This document shows, one piece after another, positions 37,263 to 49,707 of a stretch of 64,000 nt of DNA. Under the pieces are notes generated by a model, which made no database searches, had not been told where the DNA came from, and saw only the letters and a program-made list of their open reading frames with translations. The DNA is from Acanthornis magna (lineage: Eukaryota; Chordata; Aves; Passeriformes; Acanthizidae): the NCBI GenBank assembly GCA_036785705.1, contig JAWUZG010000001.1:8184001-8248000 (forward strand), in the 5' to 3' direction. Made by a program: the position numbers and the translations under genes. Numbering within the stretch: the stretch's first letter is position 1; each line of letters begins with the position of its first letter.

Positions 37263-39099
37263 ATTGCTCACGATGCTGGATACTCCTGCTGCTTACAGCA
37301 GTTTCACAAGGGTCTAGCAGTGCAGTGGTGTGGGCATACACCAACCAGAGCAGAATATCAACACTGCTGTTTTAAACAGAAATATCCCAGCAATACCTGA
37401 GAACTCCTGCAGACTTCAGAGGAGGAGGGGTTTACGAGGGTTGGGAGATGCCATTTCCCGAGCCCCATCTGCTTTCCGTGCTGTGAGGAGTGAAATGCCA
37501 AGATCCAAATTGGTGGTTGCAGGATTGTTTCATCATCAGGGTCCTGTAAGGGGATGTCCTCACTGAAATGTGACTAAAGCTTTGCCTCCTGGGATGTGCA
37601 TATCCATATGTGCTTGCTGGTCACATCCCTTCCAAGCAGAGCCCTGCTCGCCCACAGAAGTTCCTAATGTAAGATTATCTCACCAAAAAGGTAAACACTT
37701 GGCTCTGGGGGCAGCCCATGATGCCTAAAATATCTGCCTGAGATTTCTGTGCTCTCACAGTGCTGCTGAAAACCAGCAGAGGGGAAGTGACTTGGCCTAT
37801 GGCGAAGTGTCAGTGCAGAGTACAAGAAATCATAGGAAATATCGAGGTTATTCATCCACTTGTAATCCAGATTACCCAGCCCTCTTCTGAGAGTGAGAAC
37901 CTAATGGGCCAGGGCTGCTGTGCTGTGTAGTTTACATTTTAGTTCAGTACTTAAAGCAGCAACCCAAGAAGTCAAAGTCCTGAAAACACAACACTGAATA
38001 TTATGTCTGGCAGACTCTTACCTCAGCATGTTTTGTTCCCCTCCTGTCAAAGGCAAACCACTGTAGGTCAAGAAAGCAGGACCTGACATCTAGAAGGAGA
38101 TCAGGCAAGTGGGTACCTGTTCCTCCTGTTTGAAAGGATTTGCTGAAGCCATGAATCCTGCTCATATAACTAAATCTGAACTGAGCCCTCTAAGTACAAT
38201 GAAAATTTTGTATCATAAATAACAACTCTGGCAGATGTAATGCAGTGTGAGCTGCTCAGCTCCCAGGTAACTGTGATCTTCCACCGCTGCAGGCAGACCT
38301 GCTCTGGTGTCAGTGCCAGCAGAGCACATCATTCCCATGTCAGCCAGCTGAAGAAATGTCTTGGACATGCCACACTGCCAGCTGGAGTGCAAGAACACTT
38401 TCCCCTCGTAAAGTTGGAATGTCAGATTTAAACAAATATAGTTGCAGCATTGTTAGGAATCCTGTCCAAAATGAGCAGATGTATTTACATCCACCTGCAA
38501 GAACACTGTGCCAGCCCTGCTCAGAGAGGTTTCTGCTCAGAACCATTACTGAGCCAGGTGAGAGTTAGGAGAGCGAGAAGAGCAGGACAGGTGTTCTACA
38601 TCAGGCACTGAAACATGGCTTCGGATGTACAAGGGCAATTTCATTGTGTGCCACCACATGTGGTAACTATAACTACGTGGGGTTTTTAACCCCATCAGCT
38701 GCCTGATGCCATTTTAGTCATCACGTATTGTTCTACCTCATCTTAAAATGTCTGCTGGGTCCTCACATAGTACAGCTGTTGAACTATTTAGGGGTTGATG
38801 TAGGAAATTTGTCCTCCCTATTCTCCAAAGCAGCTACCTTTCTTTTCTTTATCATAGTGCATAAGCCTTTTACTTCTCTTGACAATTAAAGATAAGCCAG
38901 GTAGATACCCATTCTTTAATTAAGTTCATCCCAGCAGTCGCAGAAAGCTGTCAGAGTTATTACAAGAATACTGTATTTTTGCACAACAGAAATGAAAAAT
39001 AAACTATCTGGTATTGTAAGTTCAGGCTCCATGAAGCATGGGTGCAGAATCCAGGTTCTTGGTGGACAACTCTTTACGGTTAAATTGTTTAGCAAAAAT
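37263..39099. other. Unique DNA, no gene seen
   Basis: Somewhat GC-richer than the regions around it. Small frames at 37330-37566 and 38213-38568 overlap on opposite strands without protein features. No mobile element or RNA gene was recognised. Confidence 0.5.
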
Positions 39100-39630
39100 T
39101 GAAAAGGTAATGGCAGAGCATCCCTACTGCCCATTTCAATGTTGGCAGTTTCTCCAGGAATTTTGCCAGTGCTGGGTACCCATTTATGTCCAGCGTGAGG
39201 CACCTCCCCCATGGGCTGTGGGTGGATCTCTGCATCCCCGTGGACCCCATGGGCTGCAGGGGCACAGCTGCTGCACCATGGTCCTCACCATGGCCAGCAG
39301 AGGAATCTCAGCTCCAGCACCTGGAGCACCTCCTCCCCTCCTTCTCCACTGACCTTGGTGTCTCCATGTTGTTTATCTCACATGTTCTCACCTCCTCCTC
39401 TTCTCCAGCTGGAAAAAAACTGTGCTCTACTTTGTTTTGATTTCTTCTTAAATATGTTATCACAGAGGTGTAACCACCATTTCTAACTGGCCAGCAGCAA
39501 GGTCATCTTCAGAGCCATCAGGGATTGGCTCTGCTGGAGATGATGAAAGCTTCCAGCAGCTTCTCACAGAAGCCACCTCTGTGGCCCCTCTGCTACCAAA
39601 AACCAGGTCAAGCAAAACCAACACAGATCC
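39100..39630 (+). mobile_element. Avian interspersed repeat, family not assigned
   Basis: The text from about 39180 (gaggcacctcccccatgggc) through 39320-39360 (cctccttctccactgacctt) and 39440-39625 (aaatatgttatcacagaggt; cagcagcttctcacagaagc) is wording I recognise as a recurrent moderately repetitive element in bird genomes. It could be an LTR or the 5' part of a LINE. I cannot name the family or fix the ends from sequence alone. Frames at 39038-39486 fall inside it and are not genes. Confidence 0.5.
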
Positions 39631-40056
39631 TTCATCTAAATTTAGGCAAGATTTAAGGAGATCAAATTTGTTTAAAACTGAAGCTTAAAGGAGAAAAACA
39701 CATTATAAAGACTATTTCCTTTATACTCTAAGCCCTATTGTCTGGACAGAAATTAAAAAAAAAACCAACAGAGAACTTAAAACTAAAAACTGAAGGAAAG
39801 TTTGTCTCTCAGTCATGCTTCTTTATCTCCACAGATGTGTTATGTACATTTTCATTTGTGACCTTTAATTACCTCTGTATTTTTGCTTGACCCTTGAAAT
39901 ACCCTATTTTATTTCACAGACCTTACATTTACATCACTTCAGCATTAACCACATCATTAAGGCTCCAATGCTGACAGAGCTTGACTTGGCCACTATCGTT
40001 ATAGGTTTGGCATCAGCATAGCTTGAATTCAGAAATGTTATATAACCTCAAAAGTA

Positions 40057-40096
40057 AATTATTTAAATACATGCATGCTCGTGTATTTAAATAATT
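40057..40096. repeat. Inverted repeat (14-bp perfect arms)
   Basis: Left arm aattatttaaatac (40057-40070) and right arm gtatttaaataatt (40083-40096) are exact reverse complements around a 12-base centre, whose outermost bases extend the stem by another pair. It is AT-rich and could extrude as a cruciform. No transposon ends or genes are associated. Confidence 0.9.
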
Positions 40097-40215
40097 ACTC
40101 ATATGGATGATGTAGTCCATCATAATAATGAATAAAGTATCAGAAGGCATCTTAGAACACTAATTGATTTCTATTTATAAAGACGTTTATGTGCCTTAAT
40201 ATATGTATTAGCTTT

Positions 40216-40268
40216 TATATATATATATATATATACATATATATATACACACATAGGTATATATATAC
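40216..40268. repeat. TA dinucleotide microsatellite, imperfect
   Basis: Alternating T and A for about 50 bp, with short interruptions by C and G (acacacatagg) near 40246-40257. A translated tyrosine-isoleucine run here is a repeat artefact. Confidence 0.95.
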
Positions 40269-42603
40269 CAAAATCTTTGTTTTTCTTGAATCATCCTGTT
40301 GCCACCTGTTTAATTGTTTGTATCCCCATCCTGAGTGCTATTTAATCATGAGGCTGGTGCAAAAGCCATGTCAGGATTGATATTTATTCTACTGCGTAGG
40401 AGGTACTAATGTATGATAATATATCATGTATCTGACCATCAGAAGGCAGTAATTCTAGCCCCAGAGAAGTTCTTTCTTCTTCATTTTTATTTCCTATCCA
40501 TCACAGGACTACACAAGAAGTTAAGGGAAAGACTGTCAAACCACAAGACACATGTGAGTGCCCAAACGAAAACAGAAGCACTTGTAGCCATCCTTCTCTG
40601 TTTCTGGGTAAGACAAATGATGCTCCTGTTACTCCCAGAGAGATCAGTCTGTCACTGCTGCACAGAGTGGCTCTTCAGAAGAACCAAGCAGACCTTACTG
40701 GGCTCTTGAAGGTCACAGTAATGTACCCAAAGCTCCAGCAATCTCACAATGGGCATGCCTGTCTTTACAGCATGTTAAAAAAAAAGCAACATCTAACTGA
40801 AAGACATTTCCAAGAAGCAGAACTTAAAATGAAATCCTATTGATCAGCCAAAATTGGAAAGTATTAAATACATGTTTTTATTCAAGTCATTAGTCATTGT
40901 GAGAGACTGGAAGGATTGCTGGCCCAAACATTTCAGCTGCACAGGTGGGGAAAGGGGCAAATCAAATCTTCCCCTGCAAGGCAGGGCCCTGCTCAACACT
41001 CCCGACCTGTATCCCACCTGTGCCACATCCCTGGCAGACCCGAGGCGATCCTCCACACCTCACCTCTGGAGCCCCTTACCCAGCCCCTGAGTGGCCACTA
41101 AAACAGAAGTCCCACCTGGGGGGACAGCCCAGGAAAGTCAAATTGGACTTAAACCAGAATGCAACACAGATATATGTCTTGACCCTACTTTCTTGAGGTT
41201 TTTGTATCAGCTAGAGCACCCCTGGAAGCACATGTGGTAGCTATATTTGTTCTTTTCTGTATCTCTTATCTTTTCTACTTTCTTTCTCTCAAAGTCTGAG
41301 CAACTTAGGTTTGGATATGTTGGAGCTTGTTGGTTTGACTGAGCTTCAGCTTAGCTAAGTTAATGCTTTGTGAAATGCTTTATATTGATTGAATGTTGCT
41401 TTCAACTTTTGCCTAAGTTCCCTGATTTTTTAAAGTTTGCCAGTGAATTTTTTATTGTTTTGCCTTCTTGAGAATATCTTGTTGGTGTTTCCAGCTTGTG
41501 TCCAAATCAGGGAACATGAAAAAAAAGCCCATGAGCCCCTTTAAGGGACTCTGGGAGAAAGCTCTGGGGCCTTACAATCATGAAGGTGTCTGTGTCACTC
41601 CCCTGAACAGCCTCAGCTCAAAGAAGAGGAACAAAATGCAATGCTGGGTTTGAGGGAGAAAATAAAATATTGGGTATGAAGAATTATCTCTGTTCCACAA
41701 TCCAGTGCTCCTGCAGCTGGTTGGGTGACAGGCAGGTGACACACTACAGAGATCTCATATAAATCCAGCACAGCTGAAGTGTGCTTCATCAGCCAGGAGA
41801 TCACAGCTCCTGGCGCTGGGAATAGCAAGAGCTGACAGCTCAGATCCCTCTCCTTTCCCTGTGGCTGGGACCGTGGCATCCAGCTGCAGCAGAAGGAGAA
41901 GTGGATATTGTTATTATCAGATGCCTTACTGTGTCATTTACAGATGGGGATCAATGTCCTTGGTGTGCTTGGCACGTGATGACTGCGCAAAGATAAAAAA
42001 CAAAAAATTTCAGAATTTGATTATGCTTAACAGATTTCCAGGCAGACAGACAAAGAAGTGCTTGTCCTCCCTTGAAATATTGGCTATGTGCTCATTTAAT
42101 TACCATGTAATCATTTTTAATGAGAATCAAAAATTTGGGTTATTCATATTCACTGAAAAAATTTCTGGTACTACTGATCTAAACAAAGAGAAGAAATGAA
42201 AGAGTCAAACACAGACTAACAATTGATGGGTTTTTTTAGCATTTTCCTATTCAAACACAACTCATGGTGCTATATACAAAAATTTTATGACCATGAGACA
42301 ATTTTTTTCATCACTATATCAGATTTTGAATATGATATTCTTCATAATATCTAGTAACAAATACTCAGTTACCAGCCTCCAAAGGTTTTTACAATATGTA
42401 CTGCCAATAACAATTAAGTTGATAGTGACATCTGAATAAGTGACTATCCAGATCTATTGACCCAAGAGTTAAATATTAACTGAGGAGATGCCAAGGTCAA
42501 TATTCTCCTAGAGCACCAATAAATCCTGATGTTCTTCACAATAAAAATGATGCGCCTAATACCACATATACTTAAATCTGCTACCTGGATCCCCAAACTC
42601 TCT

Positions 42604-42631
42604 ACTAGTCAAATAAAACTAGTCAAATAAA
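42604..42631. repeat. Perfect 14-bp tandem duplication
   Basis: Two adjacent copies of actagtcaaataaa. It is probably a recent slippage or a small duplication. No associated element. Confidence 0.9.
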
Positions 42632-45464
42632 GGATGTTCAAGAAAGAGCGAAGTCTTTGTTAGAGGTGAGAATAAAGAGGGAAATGTGCAGTCATCCAGG
42701 CCAGGGTCCGTATTCCATTTCCATTCTATTCTTTAAAGTGTCCATTGTTCTAAACTATGCCAGGAAAATTTCCATCTGTAATCAGCACAACAGGGGGAGA
42801 ACAGCTGCCTGCTTACCTCAACTGCAGAGCTTACTCTTACAGATTCATGTTCTCTGACTATGACTCTTCATCCAAATTTAGGAGAAACCATGGAAAGAAT
42901 TAGATTTCCCTCTTACACCAATGAACTGGGAACCCATCTCAGCTTCATTTGAGGATCAACACAATTGCTGGAAATTTCCTATGAAGAACATTCATGAGAA
43001 TATAGGGAATTAGAGAAGACAAAAATTTCTGATGCGAGTGTCTCCCACTTTTTTCAATTAAAAAAGATACCAGTTTCAAGGAATGCACCAAACAATAAAA
43101 ATTAAATTTTAATACATAAACTATTATTGCATTTGCTTTGCAGGTAGTCAGAAAGGTTGAAGTTGGCCTAAGTTAGATATTCCTATTTATATTTCAATCA
43201 TCTGAATTATCTACATATGTGGTCTTAGTAGCAGTTAATTATTGCCCAGCTGCAGATCTTTCAAATTCAATATGATTTTCTGTATGGCAAAACATCCAAA
43301 TCAGCAACAAGAAATGCAGTTTAGGGCCCAAATGACTCACATAGTCACTCAGCAGATCATAAAGAAGCACAGAAACTAAATCAGGATAATTTCCAGTCTC
43401 ATAGGCAGAATACATATTCACAAAAATGTTTAATGTATAGCAAAAAAAAAAAATAACCTCTGAAGTTATAAGATGTCCAGTAAAAGACTTTATCATGCAT
43501 TGAGTTTTACTCAAGGTTAGAATTAGAAGGCAAAAGGAAATCTTGTTTTAAGTCAGAACAGTCCTAAAGCAGCTGCTTGCTTAGTTACTGTCATGAGATC
43601 AAAGAGATCAGCCCAACTGCACTGTGAGAAGCAAAGTGATTAACATATCTTTATTTGATTGATTAAGCATGGTAAATAGATACTTCCCCAGATAAACTGC
43701 AGTACCATGTTAAGCAGCAGGCTCTAAGAGAGCAGCGAAATTATTCCACTCATAATTTGTGCTTGAGGAGCAAATGACCTGAGGAAAATCAAGACCTGAT
43801 TGATTTTAGTGCAGAGACTGAAAGCTGTGTTTTGCATTTGGATGAAAGGATGGAAAATGTAAGAACGGAAGGATAAATAGTGTGAGTTAGCATGTCAGCA
43901 GGATGGGAAATCCCATTCCAAGAGAAGGAAGATTGCATTCAAAAAGCTGTGTGTACATACCTTACCTACTTATATACCTTACATACAGTAATTTTATTAG
44001 CTTCAATATAGGTCCAACAAGATGCACTGCCAATTTTTCTAATTGTTCATGCATATAGAGCTTTTCAACACATGGTAGGATTCAACCTTCTACTAACAAG
44101 CTGTCTTGGGTTTGGGGAATTTTGGCGGGAGGTTATTTTGGTTTTCCGTGTGTGTTCATTAACCCATTATTTTGCCTTACAATTTCCTTCGAATAAGGGC
44201 TATGAGCTAAATTCAGATAAACAAGTTTCTTTACCAGAGTGGCATTTACAACCTGCATGTCAAAGTGCACAATCCAATAGCAGTTAAGGGAGATTTCAAA
44301 TATTTAGTTGTACTGCTGTATTTTCTCCTGTGTATGTACAATGTTAAGAATACATCTCATTATTTATTTTTACACTGGCTGACACTAATCTAGGGGGGAA
44401 AAGAGTGAGAAATTTTTTCTTATTTGCTCACTCTAGCTTCTGGTATTTAAATGCAAATTACCTAGTGTTAGGAGGATTGTTATTCTTATCTCCCTGAACC
44501 TTGTCTTCCTTGTATCTCTCATTTGTTCTGCTTTACTATCTCTGAACTGTCTTTTTTTAATTCCTACAGGCAAATTCCCTCAAGTCTGTTCTAAGATGTA
44601 CAGTAGTAAATATTCTCTTCTTTCAACTGGTAGAGCCATTCATTTACATTTCAAGTCTCATGCTGCTGGAAACAGGAAAATAATCAGAAGATTTGTTTAT
44701 ATATCACTGTTATTCTAAAGTTCAAACCATTATACTAAGAAAATCCTATCCAGTATTCATAGAGAAAAATGTCAAACAGAAAATATGGACATATCAGGTA
44801 TTCAGATGACTGTATCTCAAACAATATTGTACTAGGGGAAGGGAACAAAAGCAATTTTGAAGTTAAATATTTCAGAAAATGCAGAAGATGAACAGCAGGC
44901 AAAAGTCTTTTATTCACACATCTTTTTTTTTCTTGTGCTAAAATCCAGAATTGTAAGACTGACTGAGCAGAGAGACAATGCCATGAAAATTGTTTGGTTC
45001 ACTTTTAGACTTAGGAATGTAGTGCCGTAGCTGAATTTCAATTTCCAGTGCAAAGATTTTATTGAAAACTGACATTTCTGAACACCTTCAAGATGGAAAA
45101 TATACTGGCAATAACATGCACAAGGGCATGAGCCTGATAGACTCTCATGAGCGTTCACAGATTGCCTTTTAAAACATTTAGGAAAACGTAGAGAAAACTA
45201 TAGGGATGACTCTTCTTATTACAGACAACACAAATTTAGGAAATAAATACTGGCCTTAGCTACTTGCTGCTGATTTTATTCTTTTAATTTAAATTAGTGT
45301 TCCTGGAAAATGCTATATCAGCAAAATTTTCCTATGTTCAGAAAAATGAAAAGAGCCATAAAGCAGCTTTCCATACATAACCCCATAAATGCCTTTCTGC
45401 TGGGGCCTATGGGATCAGACATTAACAGACCTTCCTGATCAGGCTTTAGTGTGATGTGGCTTTC

Positions 45465-45536
45465 CATAAGGTGGGATTGCTGGGCCAGGTGACCTCCAGA
45501 GGTCCCTCCAAAGTTCAGCCATTCTGGGGCTCTGAG
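45465..45536 (+). mobile_element. CR1 3'-end fragment, plus strand
   Basis: The phrase ggtgacctccagaggtccct, followed by attctggggctctgag, matches the last part of a CR1 3' UTR with a mutated terminal repeat. Only about 70 bp are convincing, and the sequence to the left does not extend the match clearly. The overlapping frames at 45318-45716 are not genes. Confidence 0.65.
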
Positions 45537-48500
45537 ACGGGGAATAAATGTGTTGGTAACTTTCTGAGAAGGGCACCTGTCTGCTGTGATCTTCCCAGAG
45601 CCTATAAGGGTTCTCTCTTGCAGATCACAAAACTGCCAAGAGATTTTAACAAATTTCACTCCCTTGTGACCGCTCAGGTTCAGACCTCAGTACAGGGGAG
45701 CTGTTTAAGTACATGAGTAACTTCAATACATAAGCAGTGTCACTAAACCAAGCCTGCGAGGGTTTTCCTCATTTCCTTAATGGGCTATCAATATGCTTAA
45801 AATTATGCATGTGCATTTGTGTTTTGACCCAGGCCTCAGCTTTGTCCTGAGTTTCCTTCCAGCTGAGCCCCAGCACAGGCTCTGGCTGTTCGGGGCAGTC
45901 AAGTACCAGGGCTGAGTGCCCCTCATTTCTTCCAATTATATCTTTAGGTTGTTTCCTTTCTTTTGATATTTGTCCTTGCTTAAACTGCAATACCTCTCTA
46001 AGCAGATATTCCCCTCATGATGCTATTAAGTCCCCCCTGGAGAGTTTCATTCTTCACTGCTTTTCCAGGCTTATTGCACACAGAGCCTTGCAGCTAAACA
46101 GAGCACTGACCCCTAGACTCTGGGCAGGGTTGGGGGTTTTCATCATCAGCTTTCATGGGGTTATTCTTTGTAAGGTCAATATTTCCGCCTATGGTCAGGA
46201 TAAATCCTCAAATGCTATTTAAAATCCTTCCATCAGCTTCTTTTTCCTATGGGTTCAGGGATAAACTTTTCAGTCTGGTTCTTCTAGCAAACACATCATT
46301 TTATTTAAATGTGAAAAAGGAAATTTGAGAGTGTAGTACCACTTCATCTTCATGTAGGGATTAATAGCTCAGTAGTAGGATTAGCTAGAGAGCTAAGGGA
46401 GATGCTACCTTTGACACACTGGAAGTTTCTTTGTAGCCTAGAAATGTTGATATAAACCTGGTCCTCTGGGGCCAGGTTTTTCTCCAGTCTTTGCTGTTTT
46501 AAAACCAGACTATTCTCCCTGACACCTGTAAGAATGTAACTGACTTGCAAATAAAATAACTCAGAAAAAATAGTCCTTAATTTCAGTCACACTGAAAGAA
46601 ATGTCAGTTATTTTCTTTTACACAGTATAAATTTATACTTTAGACCTTAGTTTTCCTCTCAATTAAACAAGTGTGCTTTGAAAAAATAAACACTGAACAA
46701 CCCAAAATCTAATATTTTCCAGTCATTGCCCAATTGCAAATTTATTTTTTATGTAATGAAGAGCTGGGTAGCAGACAAATAATTATTTCATTATTTCTCT
46801 GAAGAAAAATAGCTTATGAAGCATGCTGGAACATTCTTTAGCTAGGGAACTAGACCTTAACTGGGTTTGCATAAAACCAGAATCTGACAATCAAAAGACA
46901 GTGCTTCATAAATTTTCTACAATTTTTCCCCAGAAAATGACTTAAAAAGGAAGTTATAACCTTTCCTTTTCTGAATTGCCCCAAATGCATTACATTTTTT
47001 AACCCCGTGGAACAGGAAAAAAGTCAGAATCTTAATACTTGCAGTGCAGGTTTTGCTGGTAGTGCCAGTCTGTTTTCTCAGGAATTTGTTCAGATGTTGT
47101 AGGAACTGGTAACAGTATGAAACATGTCAGTGGGCAGGTCAGAGTGTTTATCAGCCATATTCGGGCTTTAGATGACCTTTTCTCAGTGTCAATGGTGTTG
47201 ACTTTAATCTTATTAGAGATTTCAGCTGCAGTGGTAATGGGTCACTAGTGAATTGCACAGAGATTTTGTGTGAGAGAGAGGTTTCCCGTTCGCTTTCATT
47301 ATAGCTATTATAGGCAGATGGGCAGTGATTGTGCTCAGGTCAGATTTAAGCTGAATGAGTTGAAGATGAGGCTTCAAAGTTTAGACTTGAGTTGTAGATG
47401 TTTGGTTTCAATGAGGTAATTCTCTGGTTTTACCTTGTAAGATCTCTGCCATCCCAAATTGGTAAAATTTTGCTCTCATGATGTTCTCCCCATGTCTAAA
47501 GTAGAATAAAAAGAATCGGGATTTTAGTTTGGACTTGTCCTGAGTGCGACTCCCTAGGAATAGATGGAAATTTTAGTACATGCGTTTCATGCTTTTGGGA
47601 ATTAAAATATCACCTTTTGTTTTTCAACCATCTTTAAATCCTAAATATTTGCTGTTGTCCATTTCCAGGTTCTTCTTGGGCCACATCAGTGTATTTTGGA
47701 GCCCATTATCATTCAAGCACTTCACATTTACTTGTTTCCTTCAGTAATCTAAAATATGGATTAGATTTCAATTCATATGTTAATATTGTGCCAGTTTCTT
47801 TGAAGATCAACTCTAATCTTTCCTCCATTTTAGTCCTTAAGTGAGCTTGTTGTGAGAAAATAAATGCCTGGCTAGTCAAGTGCATATTAAGATACAATGC
47901 TAATAGAAATGAACTATTGCGCTGAAATATGCAACTTTCAGATGTCATTTTCGTTTCATTTTTCTTCTCTGCAGCACCTTTTCCTGGTCCCACACCACCA
48001 ATTTAGTTCACAGGCTCAACACTCTTGGGGTTCACTGACTGTTTTGCGAAGGAACCATTTCTAAGAACAAAATTACGCAAGTCAGTTGTGCCAAAAAGCA
48101 AGGAAGATTAGTGTCTTCCTGCTGAAAATTGGCTTAAGAGCAGCACCTCATTTAGAGAGAAAAAATACTGTATATTAAAAAAAAAAAAAGTTTTTACAGC
48201 ATTTTAATATGTGACAACCGTAGTGGTATTAAGTCTTTTTTTAATGGAAATAATGTTTTGTGGGACTTCCAAAGGGGAATATTACTTAAGTGAATATTTT
48301 ACATCTATTGTCCCCATGAATGAAAAGATGAAGTCTAGCGACAACCTAAATAAATATTACTGGAGAGTTTATTGGGATCAAACCTCTTTATTGGGATCAA
48401 TACAAAGTTACCAATATTCCTATTATGATGTCAGAGATGCTCCATTCCTGTGGCAGCAGGGAACACATTTTATGGTCACTGCACTTTACAGGAACAAAAG

Positions 48501-49311
48501 TACAAGAAAGAGTCATCACATTTCTTGTATACTTTCTTGTTATACTTTCATATATAACAATGTAAGAAATATATAACAATATATATATTTCTTGCTATAC
48601 TTCCAACTTGAAATAGAAGGCCAGACAGCTGGAGACATTTTTACTTTATCTTAACTAATTCATGTCAAGAATATTCACAAACCAGTATTTCAAAATGAAG
48701 GCTTCACTGTTTCAATGCCTTGCTCACTTCAGGTTAACTGCATCACATAATCTTGGCTATTCTTTATTGATATTTATAAAATGCTACACTGTAACCTTGA
48801 AATGAAATGGTCAGGTGAAAGGAAAGCCAGAAATTTGTTACAAAACTATAGTTTTTAAAGTCCAAAATAAAAGCAAAATAATCCATTGGGGCAAATCAGG
48901 GTTTACTTGCTTTAGATATTTTCCATTTTTCCTTCTCATCCTTTTCCAAAAGGAGATAGAAATCATCAAGAAATGAAGAATGCTAAATGTTGAAGTAGTA
49001 ATCTTATTAAGCTTTGTCAGTCGCAGCTAATTTTTTTCTTAAGTTTCCGTAATGCCATTCATCTGAATTAATCAACTCACAGAGTGCAGTTTGTGTTTTA
49101 AAAAGAGCTTTTCTCCCCCCCATGAGATACAGCTCGGAAATTGGCAACTGAAAACAGATACAGAATGCATTAGTGGGATGAAGCTGGCTGCCTCAACAAA
49201 CAAGTCAGATTGACACAACAATTAGGCAAGGCTCTCAAGTAGTTCCTGTGTCAGACAGAGCTGCCCAACTGGATGTGAAGGGGGAAAGGGATAAAACCAC
49301 ACTTGCTAGAG
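45537..49311. other. Unique DNA, no gene seen
   Basis: A 13-A run lies at 48177-48189. The frame 48211-48576 (121 codons) starts with a hydrophobic stretch that resembles a signal peptide, but has no conserved domain and lies in low-complexity AT-rich sequence. A 14-base direct repeat (tttattgggatcaa) occurs at about 48367 and 48386. No mobile element was recognised. Confidence 0.5.
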
Positions 49312-49361
49312 ACAAGCCTGGGATCAAGGGGATCAAGGACCTCCTCAGCCATTTCGCAGAT
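49312..49361 (+). mobile_element. CR1 LINE, left part of an element split by an LTR
   Basis: The sequence gggatcaaggacctcctcag, continuing into catttcgcagat, matches CR1 ORF2 just before the reverse transcriptase active site and joins directly with 49708 onward if the LTR is removed. Similarity stops near 49312, so the CR1 was already 5'-truncated to about the last 880 bp. The final codons here, TTC GCA GAT, are the F-A-D of the catalytic FADD box. Confidence 0.8.
49356..49361. repeat. Target-site duplication, left copy (gcagat)
   Basis: Six bases immediately before the LTR, repeated exactly at 49708-49713. In intact CR1 this hexamer occurs once, so the duplication is the signature of LTR integration. 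A 6-bp duplication is usual for ERVK-like (class II) elements. Confidence 0.9.
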
Positions 49362-49707
49362 TGTTGTGAGTGTGTCCTGGATCTCTGGTGAAGAGCAGAC
49401 CCAGGACTCGGGATCCACCTACCTCCCCAGTGTTATTCCCTCTTTTTTTTGTTGTAATTGGTTCTGTATGCTTATCTCCTCCTCTTGTTTCCCCCCTGAT
49501 TGATTATGCCTGTCCCTAGAAAAGGGACTGAAACAGAGGCAAAACAAGCTTCTTGCCTCCCCCCTGCCATGTGGTGGGGAAGATTTCTCCTCTTCTCTCC
49601 CTCCTGACCACCTTTACCCCAGACCCTGTAATAAAAGGAGAGCAAGGGGAGTTCTCTCTCCCGCTACCCCGTACCTCACCGAGTTTCTTTTATTTTTAAC
49701 TACAACA
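49362..49707 (+). mobile_element. Solo LTR, probably ERVK-like, inserted in CR1 (346 bp)
   Basis: It begins tgttgtgagtgtgtcctgg and ends ttaactacaaca, so it has the TG...CA termini of retroviral LTRs. It is flanked by exact 6-bp duplications of a CR1 target. A polyadenylation signal, AATAAA, lies at 49630-49635, about 75 bp before the 3' end, followed by a pyrimidine-rich U5-like stretch. I see no clear TATA box. There is no gag, pol or env sequence, so a full provirus has collapsed to one LTR. Orientation is set by the position of the polyadenylation signal. It must be younger than the CR1 it interrupts. No coding capacity. Confidence 0.92.

Larger units (their letters stand above)
39631..45464. 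other. Mostly unique DNA with a hairpin and simple repeats
   Basis: An AT-rich hairpin lies at 40057-40096 and a TA repeat at 40216-40268. The part 40900-41150 is GC-richer, with overlapping frames on both strands. The stretch 41200-41480 is T-rich and loosely LTR-like, but shows no ends or duplications. A perfect 14-bp tandem duplication lies at 42604-42631. No gene is supportable. Confidence 0.5.

Noticed and set aside
36595..37344. Open frames of 240, 208 and 199 codons on both strands (Lys-Arg-rich or Phe-Leu-Ser-rich)
   Set aside because: They are translations of the GAAAAA-type polypurine microsatellite, which lacks stop codons by composition. There is no domain or conserved flank.
41200..41650. 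T-rich stretch with an LTR-like appearance
   Set aside because: No TG...CA ends, duplications or polyadenylation/TATA arrangement could be found to define an LTR.
48211..48576. Frame of 121 codons with a hydrophobic start resembling a secretion signal
   Set aside because: AT-rich and low complexity, with an internal 14-base direct repeat and no cysteine pattern or domain. The hydrophobic start follows from T-rich codons.
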